From Paraspadella gotoi (taxonomy: Eukaryota; Chaetognatha), in contig CM119265.1 in the NCBI GenBank assembly GCA_051294375.1, positions 10,681,042 to 10,745,041 on the forward strand: a DNA stretch of 64,000 bases, given 5' to 3'. The translations under genes and the position numbers were made by a program. Shown piece by piece: positions 1 to 20,779 of the stretch; the first letter of the stretch is position 1; each line of letters begins with the position of its first letter. The notes beneath the pieces are model-generated. The model searched no databases. It saw nothing but the letters and a program-made list of their open reading frames with translations, and had not been told where the DNA came from.

Positions 1-59
1 ATACTTTCTACGCACACACAAAATTTTAATTTAAAATTATTCTATCCAATTTTTAATCA

Positions 60-416
60 ATATAATAATTCATGAGCTATACAAATTACTTCAAGTAAAT
101 ATGACGTTATTCCATTTAAAACTTATTTCCCAACTCCAACAATTCCATCGAAACTTTATTATCCAGGCTACATCACACACTTCTCTACCCCAGTACCCAC
201 ACACAAATATTCATTTCCAATCCATCCATCCATCACGAGTAATTGGATCTTTAATGAAAAGGTGGACGGACCTTCAGACAGCACGGAGGCGGGACTGACG
301 GACAATTATTCATAATTCGATGTTCTGATATTATTTAAGTGAGTGCACGACAAAAATTTAGGGCGGGGACTACGGGACCCGACAAAGGTAGCTTGATAAG
401 AACGATCCTGAGACTA
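60..416 (+). repeat. Degenerate Helentron-like repeat copy (copy a)
   Basis: This stretch matches, in the same orientation, the repeat at 31699-32500. Shared blocks include the segment around ATTCCATCGAAACTT, the CACGAGTAATTGGA block and CATAATTCGATGTTCTGA. The terminal hairpin of the intact copies is barely recognisable near 395-416, so this is an old copy. Confidence 0.55.
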
Positions 417-999
417 ACAAAAAAACCAAACTCCCCTCCCCCCCCTCTCTCCGTAATTTCGTCGTCACGAAGCCAATTTCACCGATGTCGTCGACGTTGC
501 CAAGGAAGGACAAGAACCTTAGTCACGCAGCTGGATACCGCCTCCGCCGCCGCCGCCGCCGCCGTGGCTGTGGCGAAATCCAATTCTCGGTTCTTTTAAC
601 CATTAAGCCAGTGGGCGCTCTCTCTCTCTCACACTACTAAAGCGAGCGTCGGAGGCAAAACGACGCCGCGAATAATGAAAGCAAAGATTTAAGACGCGAA
701 CGACATGGAAATCAAATTCCTTTCCTTCCTAACCCCTCACACCGCCCCCCTCTACCCGCATCGTCGGCGAATGAGGCGGGGCTGCAGCTAGACTTTTATT
801 TGTTTAGTTTTGATATCTGATTTGTCATCTACCTGATATCGTTACATGTCAGTTATGAATGTTATTAATCAGTTAGCGGACCAAGCATTGCCGAGCTTCA
901 TTAGGAGGCCCATTATTTTAAAACACAGAGAAAGAAAAAAAAAGTGGTGCGACTGATGAAAGATGATACTGATGAGGCCGGAGTCAGTAGCGCGGAGAA

Positions 1000-1002
<3 letters not shown>

Positions 1003-1043
<41 letters not shown>
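1003..1043. repeat. GA microsatellite
   Basis: An uninterrupted run of about 20 GA units. Confidence 0.95.
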
Positions 1044-1046
<3 letters not shown>

Positions 1047-1638
1047 GTTTATAATCAGATTCCATTGGCATTGCTTCTTTGATAAATTCAGGGTTTCTTT
1101 ATTATAATATTGATAAAATAATTTTTTTATTACTTTTAAAAAATTTTCTAAAACAAATGGTCATAACAGATTGTGGAGATGGGAAAGACTGAATTGACTG
1201 AATTTATATGTAACTTATTCGATACAGATTTATAAAGCGATGCAAGTCTAAGTGGGACTTCATTTATCTATTTGTCCGAAAGAAAATAAAAGAAGAAGAA
1301 CGCAGACAGAGGGCGCGATTCTGGCGGGAATCCAAGATCATTGGCGACGTCCGTCCCTCGGCCAACTTTTCTCGTTTCCATCGACGTTTATATTGATTTT
1401 ACTTTCGCTTGACGAGGAAATAAAACGGGAAAGAAGAGGCTTCGTCTGAAATGCGCGCGTTGGGTCAAATTGCTCAACGCGATCACCCGTTAGAAAAAGA
1501 ATATTCTTACGCCAAATTTTTACATAATTCTTTTTCAAAATAGTTAAATCTTTAAATCCTCCCCCGTAATTATTTTCGCAGATTTTTTTATCTTCCGACG
1601 CTAACGGATTTCCCCCCTTTGCTTTTATAACTCCTCAG

Positions 1639-4608
1639 GAAATGTTCGAAATCGTGTCGGCAATATACAAGATGGTGGGCAGCGTGATGAAGATGCCAGA
1701 GGACGAAGCCACGCCGGAGAAAAGGACGGAGAAAATTTTCAAGTGAGAAACGACGACGACGACGACGACAACGGTTTTATCTTATCAACTCGATATTCTT
1801 TTTTCCACCCCCCCCTTCCCAAGTTTTTTTTCTCCTTTTTTTTTCAACGCTACCCAGGCTGTCGTCTGCTTTTCATTTTCCTCCCTTTTTAACCGCAAAT
1901 GCAACCTCCATCTGTCAAGCGTCGTTGTCAATCCATTCTCCCTTTTCGCTCCTTTTTTCTTTTTTCTTAATCCGATCCTTATTCTCTCCTTTTCATGCTC
2001 AGAGACACAAGGCCCGTCTTTTATTCAGCGCTCTCGTTTTCACTCTCTGCTCTTCTCAATAGTTTATAACTCTCTTCTTATTCGTTACAAGTTAAACCTA
2101 CCAAACAAAAAACAAACCCCCGTGTTTTTATCGAACGAGGCATTGACGCGGCTTCCCTCGTCGAATCTTTTCTTTTCCTTGCTTTTATAATCTTTTTTTT
2201 ACCTTTTGTTTACTTTCCACGAGGTCGTTTTAAAAAACAAAAGGTACCTCGACTAGATCCTTGACGGCCGTTACTAGTTGTCTTTCCGAATCTATTTTTT
2301 TCTCCTTCCCTCTTCTTAGCGATTTCCTCTAAGCTCTTTCAATAACCCCCAGTCGTTCCCCTCTTATTTTTTTTCTCAACCTTTGTCCTCGCGGACGCTT
2401 TAACTATTTTCTGGAGATTTTATGGTGATTGAGACCCACGAGCTCCCGTGCGTAATCGGGTGAGGGAAAGTGGGAAAGTTACTGGGATGGGAGGATTTTG
2501 GTCTCTTAGTTTTGTTTGGGACCCCCATGAAGTGAATGAACTGGAAATGGAAAAAAAAATTGTCGCGGTTTGGAAAAGTCGGTTAATTTTATTATCAAAT
2601 TTTTTTTTTGCTAATAAATAAGTTTTAATAAATAATATGATCTCTCTAAGATTAAATTAAAAAAAATATTTTTCGATAGTATAAAATTATTCAATGCATA
2701 CAAATACTTCCAAAAGATTTTTGGACTTATTTTTACATTCGCCGACCGGGGATTTTACGATCGGTTATTTTTTTTGTTTTGCTTTTTATGAACGATGTAT
2801 AAAAATCTCACTACTCAAAAATAAAAAAGGACACTGGTAAGGGTAGAAAAACTGATTATTACAAATCCTAAACCACCCCTAACCCTAACCACCCCTAATC
2901 CCAAACCAACCAATTGCTAATCGTTTAAAAAATATAATTTAAAAATATTGTTTTTCTTTTCCTTGTTTGTTAAGTTTTATGAAGAAACAAATTTCGGACA
3001 TGTTTCGGCTTCAATGTAAACCTTCATCAGCGTAAAAACGAATTGATTTGTAAAACAAATATTTTTACAAATTTTGAAGTTTGAAGAAAGAAAGAGAGAG
3101 AGAGAAAGAGTCTATAAAATATTTGTTTTACAAATCTGTTTTTGCTCTGATAAAAGCTTACATTGAAGCTAAAACATGTCTGAAATTTATGTTTCTTCAT
3201 AAAACTCGTACGTAAACATTTCATTTTCTACCTCAAACATAAAAATAGCAATTAAAATAAATTTAAACAAATTATTATTTATTATAAAATTTATATTACT
3301 GAACAAAAAAAAACGTATATTATTTTACAAACTGAGACTCGACGCTAGAAGGAAAACAAAATTAAATGAATTAACAAAGCACCGACCGGTGGTATCTAAA
3401 GATGGTTGCGGACGTCGAATAATAAAGTTATTCTCTTTTTGATTAAAAGACTACTCATATTATTGTTAATATTATATCTCTGACATGATATTTTTTATTA
3501 GCTGTGAGGCAAAAAATAATCTTTGGCAAGCAGTAAAAAAGATTGATCCTTTATTTAAATAAACCAAGCTTATATTGTTGAGGCATAATATGATAATTTA
3601 TTATCTTTTATTTTAACAAAATATTTGATTTTTTTTTACTTGTTTGATACTTAATTCTGATAATACATCAAAAAGTAAATAAAAATAATAAATTTATTTA
3701 CAAAAAGGTTACCCGAAGCTTTATAACTATATACTTTTAATATTATTTTTTTTAATATACAAATTAAGAATCATCCTTGAATTTATCCTAATGAAGATGA
3801 TGCAATAATTATTTGACATAAAACTGAAAAAAGGAAAGGATTTTTAATAATATTAGTTTAATTCAAAAAATAATAAAAAAACTGAAAATTAATATAATAA
3901 AAATTATAAATATGAAAAAGATAAAAAAAAACAGCTCATATGAATCATAAGAGGTTAAAGAATCTTAAGTTAATCTAAAGTTAATATCTAAATTTTATTT
4001 TTCGATTCTTACATTAAAATGCTGAAAAATAGTTGGAAAGTAACCGCGACAATTTTTTTCCATCATGGTATTTTGCCATCTTTATAATATAAACGTATTG
4101 CAAACAAAAACATTGAGAAATTCTAAATACATTTTCTAATAAAAAAAGCTAATATATCGAGTTTGAGAAGGAAAACAGCGAAACACGAACTCCCAATCCA
4201 ATTAATCTTTACAGCTTTGGAAGGTCATAAAATCCTTTGTATTGATGACCTTGGTGCCAGGCGAGAAAAAAATACCCGAGCGGGGCGATTCTTTCTAACC
4301 AGTTCGTTTTCCCTTCGGCTTAACATATTGATATTCAATTTTTTTTTTAAAGGGAAGCTCTCGCCTTGTTGTATATTTCCACCTTAATTCACGAACCATT
4401 TATTTATATATAAAATATCCAGTCGGCGCAGTCTTGGCTCTCATCATCCGCGTCCCTCCCTCGCCCACATTTCTTTTTATCTCTTTCCAGGCAAATGGAC
4501 AAGAACGCCGACGGGAAGCTAAGCCTAGAAGAATTCATCGAAGGCGCCAAGTCGGACCCGTCCATCGTCCGTCTGCTCCAGTGCGATCCCGGGATGGCGT
4601 CCAGCTGA
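1639..4608 (+). CDS. Nca: Neurocalcin/hippocalcin-type neuronal calcium sensor, C-terminal two exons (partial)
   Basis: Two exons, 1639-1742 and 4491-4608, joined across a 2748 bp GT-AG intron in phase 2, encode the last 73 residues of an EF-hand neuronal calcium sensor. The first exon carries the end of EF-hand 3 and the linker ([17 protein letters not shown]). The second carries EF-hand 4 with a canonical calcium loop ([12 protein letters not shown]) and the tail [14 protein letters not shown]. That tail, and the MKMPED linker, place it in the hippocalcin/neurocalcin branch rather than frequenin/NCS-1, which ends differently. Family members are about 190 residues, N-myristoylated calcium-myristoyl switch proteins acting at neuronal membranes. 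The N-terminal exons are outside the window. The intron is filled with a TIR element and nested repeats. Confidence 0.93.
2547..4063. mobile_element. Non-autonomous TIR DNA element in the neurocalcin intron
   Basis: The ends are imperfect inverted repeats: ATGG-A(9)-TTGTCGCGGTT at 2547-2570 and its reverse complement AACCGCGACAATTTTTTT-CCAT at 4042-4063. No transposase frame is visible in the 1.5 kb between. A second partial copy of the left half lies at 20938-21200. The interior holds CCCTAA-like repeats (about 2865-2910) and a palindrome with a hammerhead-like hairpin (2985-3215). No convincing target-site duplication was found. Confidence 0.65.
2985..3215. repeat. Palindromic repeat with a hammerhead-like hairpin on each arm
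   Basis: The two arms are imperfect reverse complements. The left arm carries, on the minus strand, CTGATGA, a short stem-loop and GAAACATGTC (2995-3032). The right arm carries a decayed plus-strand version (about 3155-3190). A GA-rich spacer sits between them. A related palindrome is at about 18181-18430. Confidence 0.6.
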
Positions 4609-7600
4609 TTTCCCCAGTTTTTTTGTGTTTTTTTTCCTACCTGGGGGAAGATGAATTGAGTGGGAGGGGAAAGAAGGGGACAGCGAACAAAAAAAAAAAG
4701 GAAAAATTACAGCCAAAAAAAGAAGAGTTTTTGAAAAACAATTAGATTCCGCGCCAAAGTTGAATTTCAGAAAGTAAACAAACAAGACTCTACCTTCAGA
4801 TATTCGCGCGTGTACATAAAAGATCTTTTTTTTTTCGTGCGCTGTCCCATCAACGACTCTCTTCTTCCCCTCCTGCCCTCTTCTCCATGCCAATCTCCTC
4901 CTCCCTCCCCCCCAATCTCTCTCCCTTCGTTCCTCCGATCTTTCCCGCGCAAGTCGACTTGGACAACAACAACAAAACAAAAATTGCAGCACCGAAAAAA
5001 AAATTAGAGCGCGCATTCGCACGACGGAAATTCGGCGAACATTTCGTTCCGTTCCCCCTTTTGTTCGCGTTATGAATCGAATATAAATATATAAATATTA
5101 ACTGCGATTACTTCATAAGTACATGCATTTTTTTTACTTTTGTATCGGTTCCCTCTTGTACTTTCGTAGGGGTAAAATTTTTAAAAAAATTTATAAAGAG
5201 ATTGCCCTTTTTCACGCCATTTTTCTTCTTGCTGCACAATTCTTGAAAAGAGAACGAGCGAGGATGCGGCGACTGCTGTTGGCATACATAGCATTTCAGA
5301 ACTAGAATATATATATATAAAAATACTTTGAATTAAAAATAGGCAGTAGAATATCCTATCGCTCGATTCATCCTTAAGTTCCTACAAAATACGCGTCGCC
5401 GCATCACGAAGAAATAAGCAGTTTCATGTGATTAATCTTCAGTTTCGTTTTTGACATACACCTATTATTCGGGATTAGATTCTTTCTTTGTTACGATAAA
5501 TTAAAATAAAATCTGCATCGAGATCGATAGGACATTGGAGAGTGACTTTCAATTGTCCTACTTCTCTCCTCTTATTTCGCTTTTCATCTTATCCGAATGG
5601 TTCGTTACTGATCGTAATAAAGTGCAATATACAATAAAACGACAATAGTATTCTAAAGTCATAAGTCTGTAGCAACGTTTTGAAAGGTCGTTTGTGTCTC
5701 GGTAACGTCTTATTAGTAATGAGTTTTGGTGAATATAAAACATTGTTTATAAGGTTGAACTGTAAATGTATATACGTAACTGGTTCCATTAGCGTCTATA
5801 TTTGTGAATAAGAAAAAAAATTGGTTAAATCTAGTCGAAGGGGGGAGACGTTCTCCCCTCTCCCTTTGTCCTCGAATAGAGTAAACGTTCCAGAGTTCAG
5901 GACGCTAAAAGTTACTTTTTTTTATTAACATACGTTTTTCCAGTGATTTTTAACTTAATATAAACAATTAAATGTACTGTTGCACTGATTGTTAGGCTTT
6001 TTTAATGTAATTCTTACTGACGTAGAAGTAAAAAAAAAAAGCGGCTAATTAGCTACCGTTAAGTAAACTCACTTTCTAAATATAAAAATTACTAAAATTA
6101 AAAGCAAGTAAAATATTAGCACTTTGCATTAAATAGGTATCTACAATACGAAAAAAAATCATACAATTTTTTTTTTAATTAAGAATATTTTTCATTCAAC
6201 GGCAGCATAAAAATCCGAAAACTGATCTCTCAGAATTTTCTTCCCAAACATGAGATTTGTTATGTTAAGTTATAAAATATTCCCTTTCGCGACGGCGTAG
6301 GAATTATAGAATTTTTTTTAAATCAAGTTCAGACGAAAAAGTAGGAATTTCCGCTACAAAATCACGAAAAACGGAATCGGCATCAGATTAGCAAGAGGGT
6401 AGGAAAAAATTCTCCGAGGACCGAGTATGCTTATAGATTACCAACGAGAAAAAAAACAACCTCTTTCAATTTAGGGACAACGACACCTACTGGAAAGAAA
6501 CCAGCGAAAACGAAGATAATAAAAATATACCAACATTGTCGGTAAAAAGTTTTATTTTACGAGTTTATTTCTGAGAAACTGGGAGAAGCCAAAAAATGTC
6601 ATCTTCGTATTACTCAAGGAAATGCGTCGCTAGACGCAAAGCCAGTGAGATAAGATACTTAATATAGACTAGAGAAAGGAAAAAGGAGGGAAGAGAAAAA
6701 AGGGTGAAAAGGGTGATAAGAAGAGAATTTAAGAAACAAAAAAGTCAGAGTGAAAAAAGTTTAGTTAAGAATAAGCGTCAAAACAGTAGAACAAGGAAAT
6801 ATTTCATAGTCGCGGCTAGACTCGAATGGCGGCAGTTCCGATGCACAGCAATAAATCGGTTGGGCGGCAAATAGCGAGATAAAAGCTAAAAATTTCATTT
6901 ACATATTGTAGCACGAAATCTCGTTCTACAAAACTTTCAGCAATGTTTTCAATAAAAGGTAATTTTGTTAATGCCCACAATATCTACAAATTTTTGAAAA
7001 GTTTTTTAATTCAAATTCCTAAACAACGAAACACCGAAAATTGTGTTATAGACAGTTGCGGCTCGCCACGACTACAAAATTAAAAATGACAAAATACGTA
7101 GAAGACAATTCCGGTATAGAGTAAACCGGGACTCCCGTAATACTAATTAAAAAAAATTAAGGTCAGGGAGGGAGCGATAGTCACACAATATTTATGGCAC
7201 AGACTGGCTGAGAAAGATAGAAACGAGAGACAGTAAAACTAAATCTGGTTCTCATAATATGTTGGTGGGGTCATCTAAAGCCTATGATGACAGACAGACC
7301 CGATCCTAAAAACACTTTTTGGAGAGAGTTCATTAAATTCCCGTCGATAAATCTTTACGGTGCGGAATAGATCGGGAGGGACACCGAGAGGAAGGGGGGG
7401 GAGGGCAGTGAAGAATGGAAGGGTATTGTGAGATTAGTGCGGAGAGAAGGGGTGGGGAAGGGAGATGGGAAAAGGATGAAGGATCAAGTTCCGATGGACC
7501 GAGAATGTGTGCCAGCTGTTTTTCAACGATCGTGGCCACGTCGTCGAAACGTTGAGGGCGATATCGCCAGCCACCCCCGCCCGCGCGGGGAAAGGGAGGA

Positions 7601-7636
7601 GGAATTCTTCTAATTCTTATTCGCCATCAACCCGCT
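4609..7636. other. Intergenic region and 3' UTRs between convergent genes
   Basis: This 3 kb separates the neurocalcin stop (+ strand) from the USP7 stop (- strand), so it should hold both 3' UTRs. A plus-strand AATAAA lies at 5505-5510, and minus-strand AATAAA copies occur around 6550-6570; both are unproven as poly(A) signals. The GC-rich 7330-7615 stretch has short overlapping frames on both strands, without family resemblance, and is probably USP7 3' UTR. No other gene is seen. Confidence 0.5.
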
Positions 7637-15714
<8,078 letters not shown>

Positions 15715-17005
15715 TGTGAGCCCTTCGAGTAAAATCCATTTGAAAAATAAATTTACCTCAGTTTCTGAGAAAATAATAACCGAAGGTTTTTGACAGAAAC
15801 AATTGTTCAATTATTTTTATCCTAAGCTCCTCTGCTACAAAGAAATTTTCAAGACGAACATTATTGAAAATTAAAAGGAAAATCTCTACAGTTAAAGATG
15901 TAAGGCATAAACCGATTAAGTTATTCCGCGAGCAGATGCACTACCGGCTTACCCGAGCGCGAATTGGGACGGTAGAGCTGCGTGAGGCCGGACTTGACGG
16001 AGTTGGCCGTCACCGCTGTAGACCTCGTGCGCGGACTGTTGCGGGCGTGATTGCCGGGTGGAACGGGCGAGGAGTTCCGAGAAGGTGGTTTGTTGTTGGA
16101 GTCTGAGTGAAAATTATGGTGGTGGTGATGGTGGTGATGGTGGTGTCGGAGAGAATCCGGCGTCCCCCTTCGAGAAGAGTTTTCCGAAAAGCTCGCGTTC
16201 TGGTTCATAAATGGAGTAAAAGATCAAATTTCGTACTACAATGTAATTACGTATTATTATTATGATTTGAAATACTAATAATATGTCAAAAGACCTTTTG
16301 CTTTTCTCCGGTCGAGTTATTCAATTCAATTGCACTCGAGTGATTTTTCCGCTGCTGCTGCAACTCTCCCGCTTTTGTCGACACAACGAACCCAGGCGGG
16401 GTCACGAGCGGAGGTTCAAAATTGGAAACGGACGTTTTGGAAGGCGGCGTCGCCTCGACTGTTGGCGCCAAGTCCACCACAGAAGTGACGATGCTCGAAG
16501 TGGATCGCGTCGAATCGCTGCTTCCGTTGACGCAGCTGCGCGAACTCAGATTGGGCGTTCTCCTATTTCCCGTCGGCGGCGCGGGTGTTCCGGACGCGTC
16601 TCTGTTGTTCTCGTTTTCGACCGAGTGACTGTTACGATTGACGTTTTGACCGACGTCGGCGTGATTTCGGTTGGAGTTGTTGGCGGTGGCGGTCAGACCC
16701 CCCGGCACAGCGCCACCAGAACCGGACTCCTTGCCCTTCGCAACGGTCCCGCGGCTCAAACGCCCGGCCGAAGGCGGCCGCTCCTCCTCGCTCGCCGGCA
16801 GGGGTCTTTCCTGGCCACCGCCGCCGCCAAACCCGCGAGTCTGAAAGGGGAAGAGTGAAGAAGTTTTGAAAATGATAAAAAAGTTAATTTAAATTTTAAA
16901 TTAAAGCGTCTTTTCTAACCTTCCCTCCACTTCGGTCGGTCTTGGAGGAATTAGATGAACCAGATACCGTAACCTTGACGTGTTTAGAGGCGATACGCCC
17001 AATGT
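15715..17005 (-). CDS. Probable N-terminal extension exons of USP7 (Ser/Asn/His-rich)
   Basis: Three minus-strand exons, 17005-16920, 16840-16295 and 16199-15953, splice in frame into the segment 15722-15715 just before the USP7 ATG, giving about 295 further codons without a stop. The product is low complexity: Gly-rich at the start, then Ser/Thr/Asn-rich, with a run of ten His around 16115. No Met occurs in these exons, so a true start would lie further upstream. If none exists they would be an unusually open 5' UTR. The 17005 acceptor needs one base from a preceding exon that I could not identify. The donor at 16294 (GTCTTT) is weak. They could also belong to another transcript. Confidence 0.5.
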
Positions 17006-18180
17006 CTGTCGTCGAAAGGGCACCAAGAAGAAAGACCGTGAAACCACATGGGATGCAAGGTCTTTAACGGTACGAAATCGACAGGTCAGTCTGGGGATAC
17101 TGCTAGGTTCATAGAGATCAATCCCTTTGAATTCATGATTCTCTGTGATTGTCGTTACATTACAATTTCAAATAATCGTGCAGAAAGATATACTTTCATG
17201 AGAGGTTTTACTGTAAGAAAAAATAGTGAAAGAGGATTCAATCAAATTATTGATTTTCTTATAAAATATAATAGCCTATAATTTCTCCAATTCTTGAATA
17301 TAATACGATTATAAATGGTTGATCTCATCTAAAACACAAATATTCACGAAAAATGCAGTTTCAGAGAATTTTGGAAAAAAAGTGTAAAATCCCAGCGAGG
17401 AAGTGTAATTGGAGGAACGAAAACATGAATTAAAAAGGATCAATTAAATATTGGACTAGTTAAAATTACGTTTGTGTTCAATGGTCATTCATGGATTAGA
17501 ACACATGTGAGCTCGGGGCATTTGCAAAAGTTTCCTAATAGGGTTGCGAAACCTTAATAAAAATACAAAACAAAGTTGGTGGCTCATTGGGACCCGGATG
17601 CGACATCAATTCCTTTGTTTCCGTATGACAATCCTCCACGCGGCCTCTCCAAAGACGCGAGAAAACAAATGAGCAGCGCCGAATGTCGGTCGGCGAAGAC
17701 GAAGGTTCTCTCCACTTGAGTCTCGAGACTAGATGTCAATGCCAAAAGCACTGTTGTCAGCCCTGTTACAATATCTGTCGAAAAAAGACCATTGCGTCTT
17801 TTACAATCAACTTAAGATTGACTTAATCATTGGATGGACCTCGGTTCTCGGGGCTAAATTATAGATTCAGAGATATAACTGGGCTGTTTTTTTCTCTCTA
17901 TCCAGTTTCCATCTATTTCTCTTTCTTCACTGTCCTTACTTCATTTTTGTTATTTAAATTTTTTAGCTTTTAATTCCATATATCTGATATTAATCATGTC
18001 AAAGGGTAACTTTACTATTCGAAGTCCGCAACCAACCTTAGCTACCAACGCTAGCAACGGTCGGTGCTTTGTTTTCCCTCTAGCGTCAAGTCTCAGTTTG
18101 CGTAGTAATATACACTTTTTTATAGAGTAATATATTTTTTAAAAATTTTATAATTAATAATTATTGTTTTAAATTTATTT

Positions 18181-19230
18181 TAATTGCTATTTTTATGTTT
18201 GAGGTAGAAAATAAAATATAAATTTTAATGTAAGCCTTTAACAGCTCAAAAATGAATTGATTTGTGAAACAAATATTTTTACAGACTCTCTCTTTTCAAA
18301 CTTCAAAGTCTGTAAAAATATTTGTTTTATAAATTAATACGTTTTTGCGCTGATTGATTCCGAAACATGTCCGAACTTTGTTTCTTAATAAAACTCGTAC
18401 GTAAAAAATTAATTTTCCACCTCAAACAAATAACGTAACAAAATGAAAGGAAAAACAATATTTTGATGGGATAATTTTTAAACGGTTAACAATTGGGTTA
18501 AGTGTGGTTATTGGTTAAGGATTAGGGGTGGTTAGGGATTAGGGGTAGTTAGGGATTAAGGGTGGTTAGGGATAGGGGGGGTTTTGAAATAAAATTTGTA
18601 ATAAAAAGTTTTTCTACCCTTACCAGAATCTTTTTTTCAATTTTTCCGTAGCGAGATTTCTACTATCTAGGAAAAAAGTATATAACATAATTCATTTATT
18701 TAATAAAAAATATACAAAACATGGATAATACATTCTCAATATTTGGTAAACCCTTCCTCGGTATTAACTATTGCCTACATTCGTCTGGGTATGCTCTTAT
18801 ACAGCAAATTAAGGTATAACAGTGAAATGTTTTTTGACATCTTTAACGCAATTCTTAGTAAATGTTACACATTTTTCCCTCTTTTCTGAGAGTTATAATA
18901 ACGCTTTTTTAAAGCGGAAAAAGGTACAAGGACTTTAGCATTGCCAAATTAAAAAAATATTAAAAAAATATTAAAAAAATAATTAACTAAATATAATTTT
19001 TTTCGCTATTTTTTATTTAAAGTAAAAAAATTGAAGGAAGCTACTGAAAGGTAATTCAATGTAGATTCAGAAACATTCTGATATTTTTAAAATTAAATAA
19101 GTTTTCGAGTAGATATCCTTTATTAAAAATATCATATACTTTTTTCCTAGATAGTATACATTGCTACTAAGAAGCAAAAAACAAATAACCGACCGCGAAA
19201 TCCCGGTCGGCGAATGTAAAAATAAGCCAT
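18181..19230 (-). repeat. Repeat with telomere-like TTAGGG variants, interrupted by a MITE
   Basis: In reverse orientation it matches the interior of the TIR element at about 2730-3340, including a run of GGTTAGGGATTAGGGG-type units (18500-18590), a hammerhead-like palindrome arm (18349-18375) and the segment containing CCGGTCGGCGAATGTAAAAA (about 19205). The 2.8 kb copy lacks the 18661-19156 insertion. Confidence 0.6.
18661..19156. mobile_element. MITE with perfect 23-bp TIRs
   Basis: The ends, TACTATCTAGGAAAAAAGTA plus TAT, form a perfect inverted repeat (18661-18683 and 19134-19156) around about 450 bp of AT-rich non-coding DNA. The related repeat copy near 2800-2815 is uninterrupted here, so this is a defined insertion, probably at a TA. 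The superfamily cannot be told from the ends alone. Confidence 0.75.
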
Positions 19231-20073
19231 GTCAAAAAAGGCTAATCGAAATATATTGTAAAAAAAAGATTATGAATAATGATTTTGTTTCTGCAATATT
19301 TCCCCATAATGAATCAGTTATTGTCTACCTAATACCTACTTTATTTTATTTTTTTAAGAACAGATAATGTGGACAGTGATCTTTTTTAATATTGCTGATA
19401 GAAACAACAGTCAAATCTCAAGCGTCTCATTTATAACAATGAGCAAATAAATTGAGGTATACTACACGTTCTTCAGAAAAAAAAATATATAAAATATGTA
19501 ATAACATCCGTCTGGTATCAACTTAATTTTAAAATTTATTTAAGTATGAAATTAATCGTTACTATTAAAATAACTCAGATGTTCCCCAACCTGCTGATCG
19601 GCTGTTTCCGGCATTTCTACGTCTATAATTCACTCTCTTTTGAAACGCGCATTTATACTCAGGTAAATATCATTTTAATAAATGATTAAAAAACTCCTCC
19701 GTGAGCCAAATGAACTAATACAAAATAAAAATTAATTACAAGTAAATTATATATATTTATATATATATAAATATTATATATTTTTAAACCACCAAAGCCT
19801 GTCCAAAGTCAGGGACAAGATAGCTTATTTATTAAATGAATGGATAATTTTTATATTGGTTGTACCAATTTCATGACAATAAATAAAATTTATCATACTA
19901 TTATTTAATTAAGTAGACAGAGATTTCCGCTGCCACCACATTGAAGTAAGTAGACACGAGACAGAGATTTCAACATGAAACCAAAGTGGATTTTATTCTG
20001 AGAAATATAATAAGCGAAGACGGTGTCAGAATTTGAGACAGATGGATTCAATACAAAATGGTCCAGTATTTAT

Positions 20074-20779
20074 TAGGGTTACGATAACCGTTAACAGTTA
20101 ACGGTTATTAACGGTTAAAAATAATTTTAACCTAACCGTTAATATATTTATTTTAACGGTTAAATTCGGTTAATTTTTAAATATGATTTTTTTTATTTTT
20201 TGGTATAAAATCTTTGATTTTTTAAAAGAAAAGTAATTTTTTCTTGTCCTCTCTTATTCTCCTTATGGCTTATGAAAAAATAAAAACAAAAAACAAGCGT
20301 TCAAGAAACTAACATCAAGAAAAATAATGAAGAGATATAACGAAAGAAAAAGAGAAAGAGAGAGAAAGAAAAGACAAAACATAGAATTAGAATTACATTG
20401 TGGTTTTTCTTTCTTTATCCTTTTATATATTTTTATTATGCTATGAGGTAAAAGAAAAAGTTTTGTAAGTAAGATTTATCACGATGCATTATCTGATTAG
20501 CTAAATTATCATAGGTAGAATCAAAATAGTTTGCTCAAATCAATTTTTAATTTACTAACTAAAATATGTACCTATCTATCTGAAATAGAAGATAAAAAAG
20601 ATTCAGGAGCAAGAGTTAAAGATAAAATACCATTAAATACTTTAGTTTGATTTAAATAATAATATTTTAAATTTAAAGTAAAATTATAAAATTAACCGAT
20701 TTTAACGGTTAACCGTTAAAAATATTAGTTTTAACGGTTAAGCTAAATTTTTCTAAAATTAACGGTTATCGGAACCCTA
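20074..20779. mobile_element. hAT-type MITE with 8-bp target-site duplication
   Basis: The element starts TAGGGTTACGATAACCGTTA and ends with the near reverse complement (TTAACGGTTATCGGAACCCTA). It is flanked on both sides by GTATTTAT (20066-20073 and 20780-20787). An 8-bp duplication is typical of hAT transposition. The subterminal regions carry many TTAACGGTT units in both orientations, possible transposase-binding repeats. No protein is encoded in the 706 bp. Confidence 0.85.

Larger units (their letters stand above)
1..1638. other. Upstream flank or intron of the neurocalcin gene, no exon recognised
   Basis: No coding exon could be recognised here. The neuronal calcium sensor exon that follows begins in phase 0 in the middle of the protein, so this stretch is probably intron of that gene, with the EF1-EF3 exons lying before the window. 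It holds a degenerate Helentron-like repeat at about 60-416, a GC-rich patch around 480-800 with a GCC run, and a GA dinucleotide tract at 1003-1043. The short open frames here are repeat or low-complexity sequence. Confidence 0.5.

Noticed and set aside
960-1000. CTGATGA followed later by GAAA near 968, as a possible further hammerhead.
   Set aside because: No helix II can form between the two motifs and CATGTC is absent.
2865-2910. CCCTAA-like runs suggesting an interstitial telomere.
   Set aside because: Units are irregular (ACCCCTAATCC and similar) and lie inside a dispersed repeat found again at 18.5 kb.
4434-5022. Overlapping open frames on both strands around the neurocalcin last exon and 3' UTR.
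   Set aside because: They are out of frame with the exon and made of low-complexity TTTTC and CCTCC runs.
16283-16858. Plus-strand frame of 191 residues.
   Set aside because: It is the antisense of a GC-rich minus-strand exon that fits in phase with USP7; the plus reading is Arg-rich and family-less.
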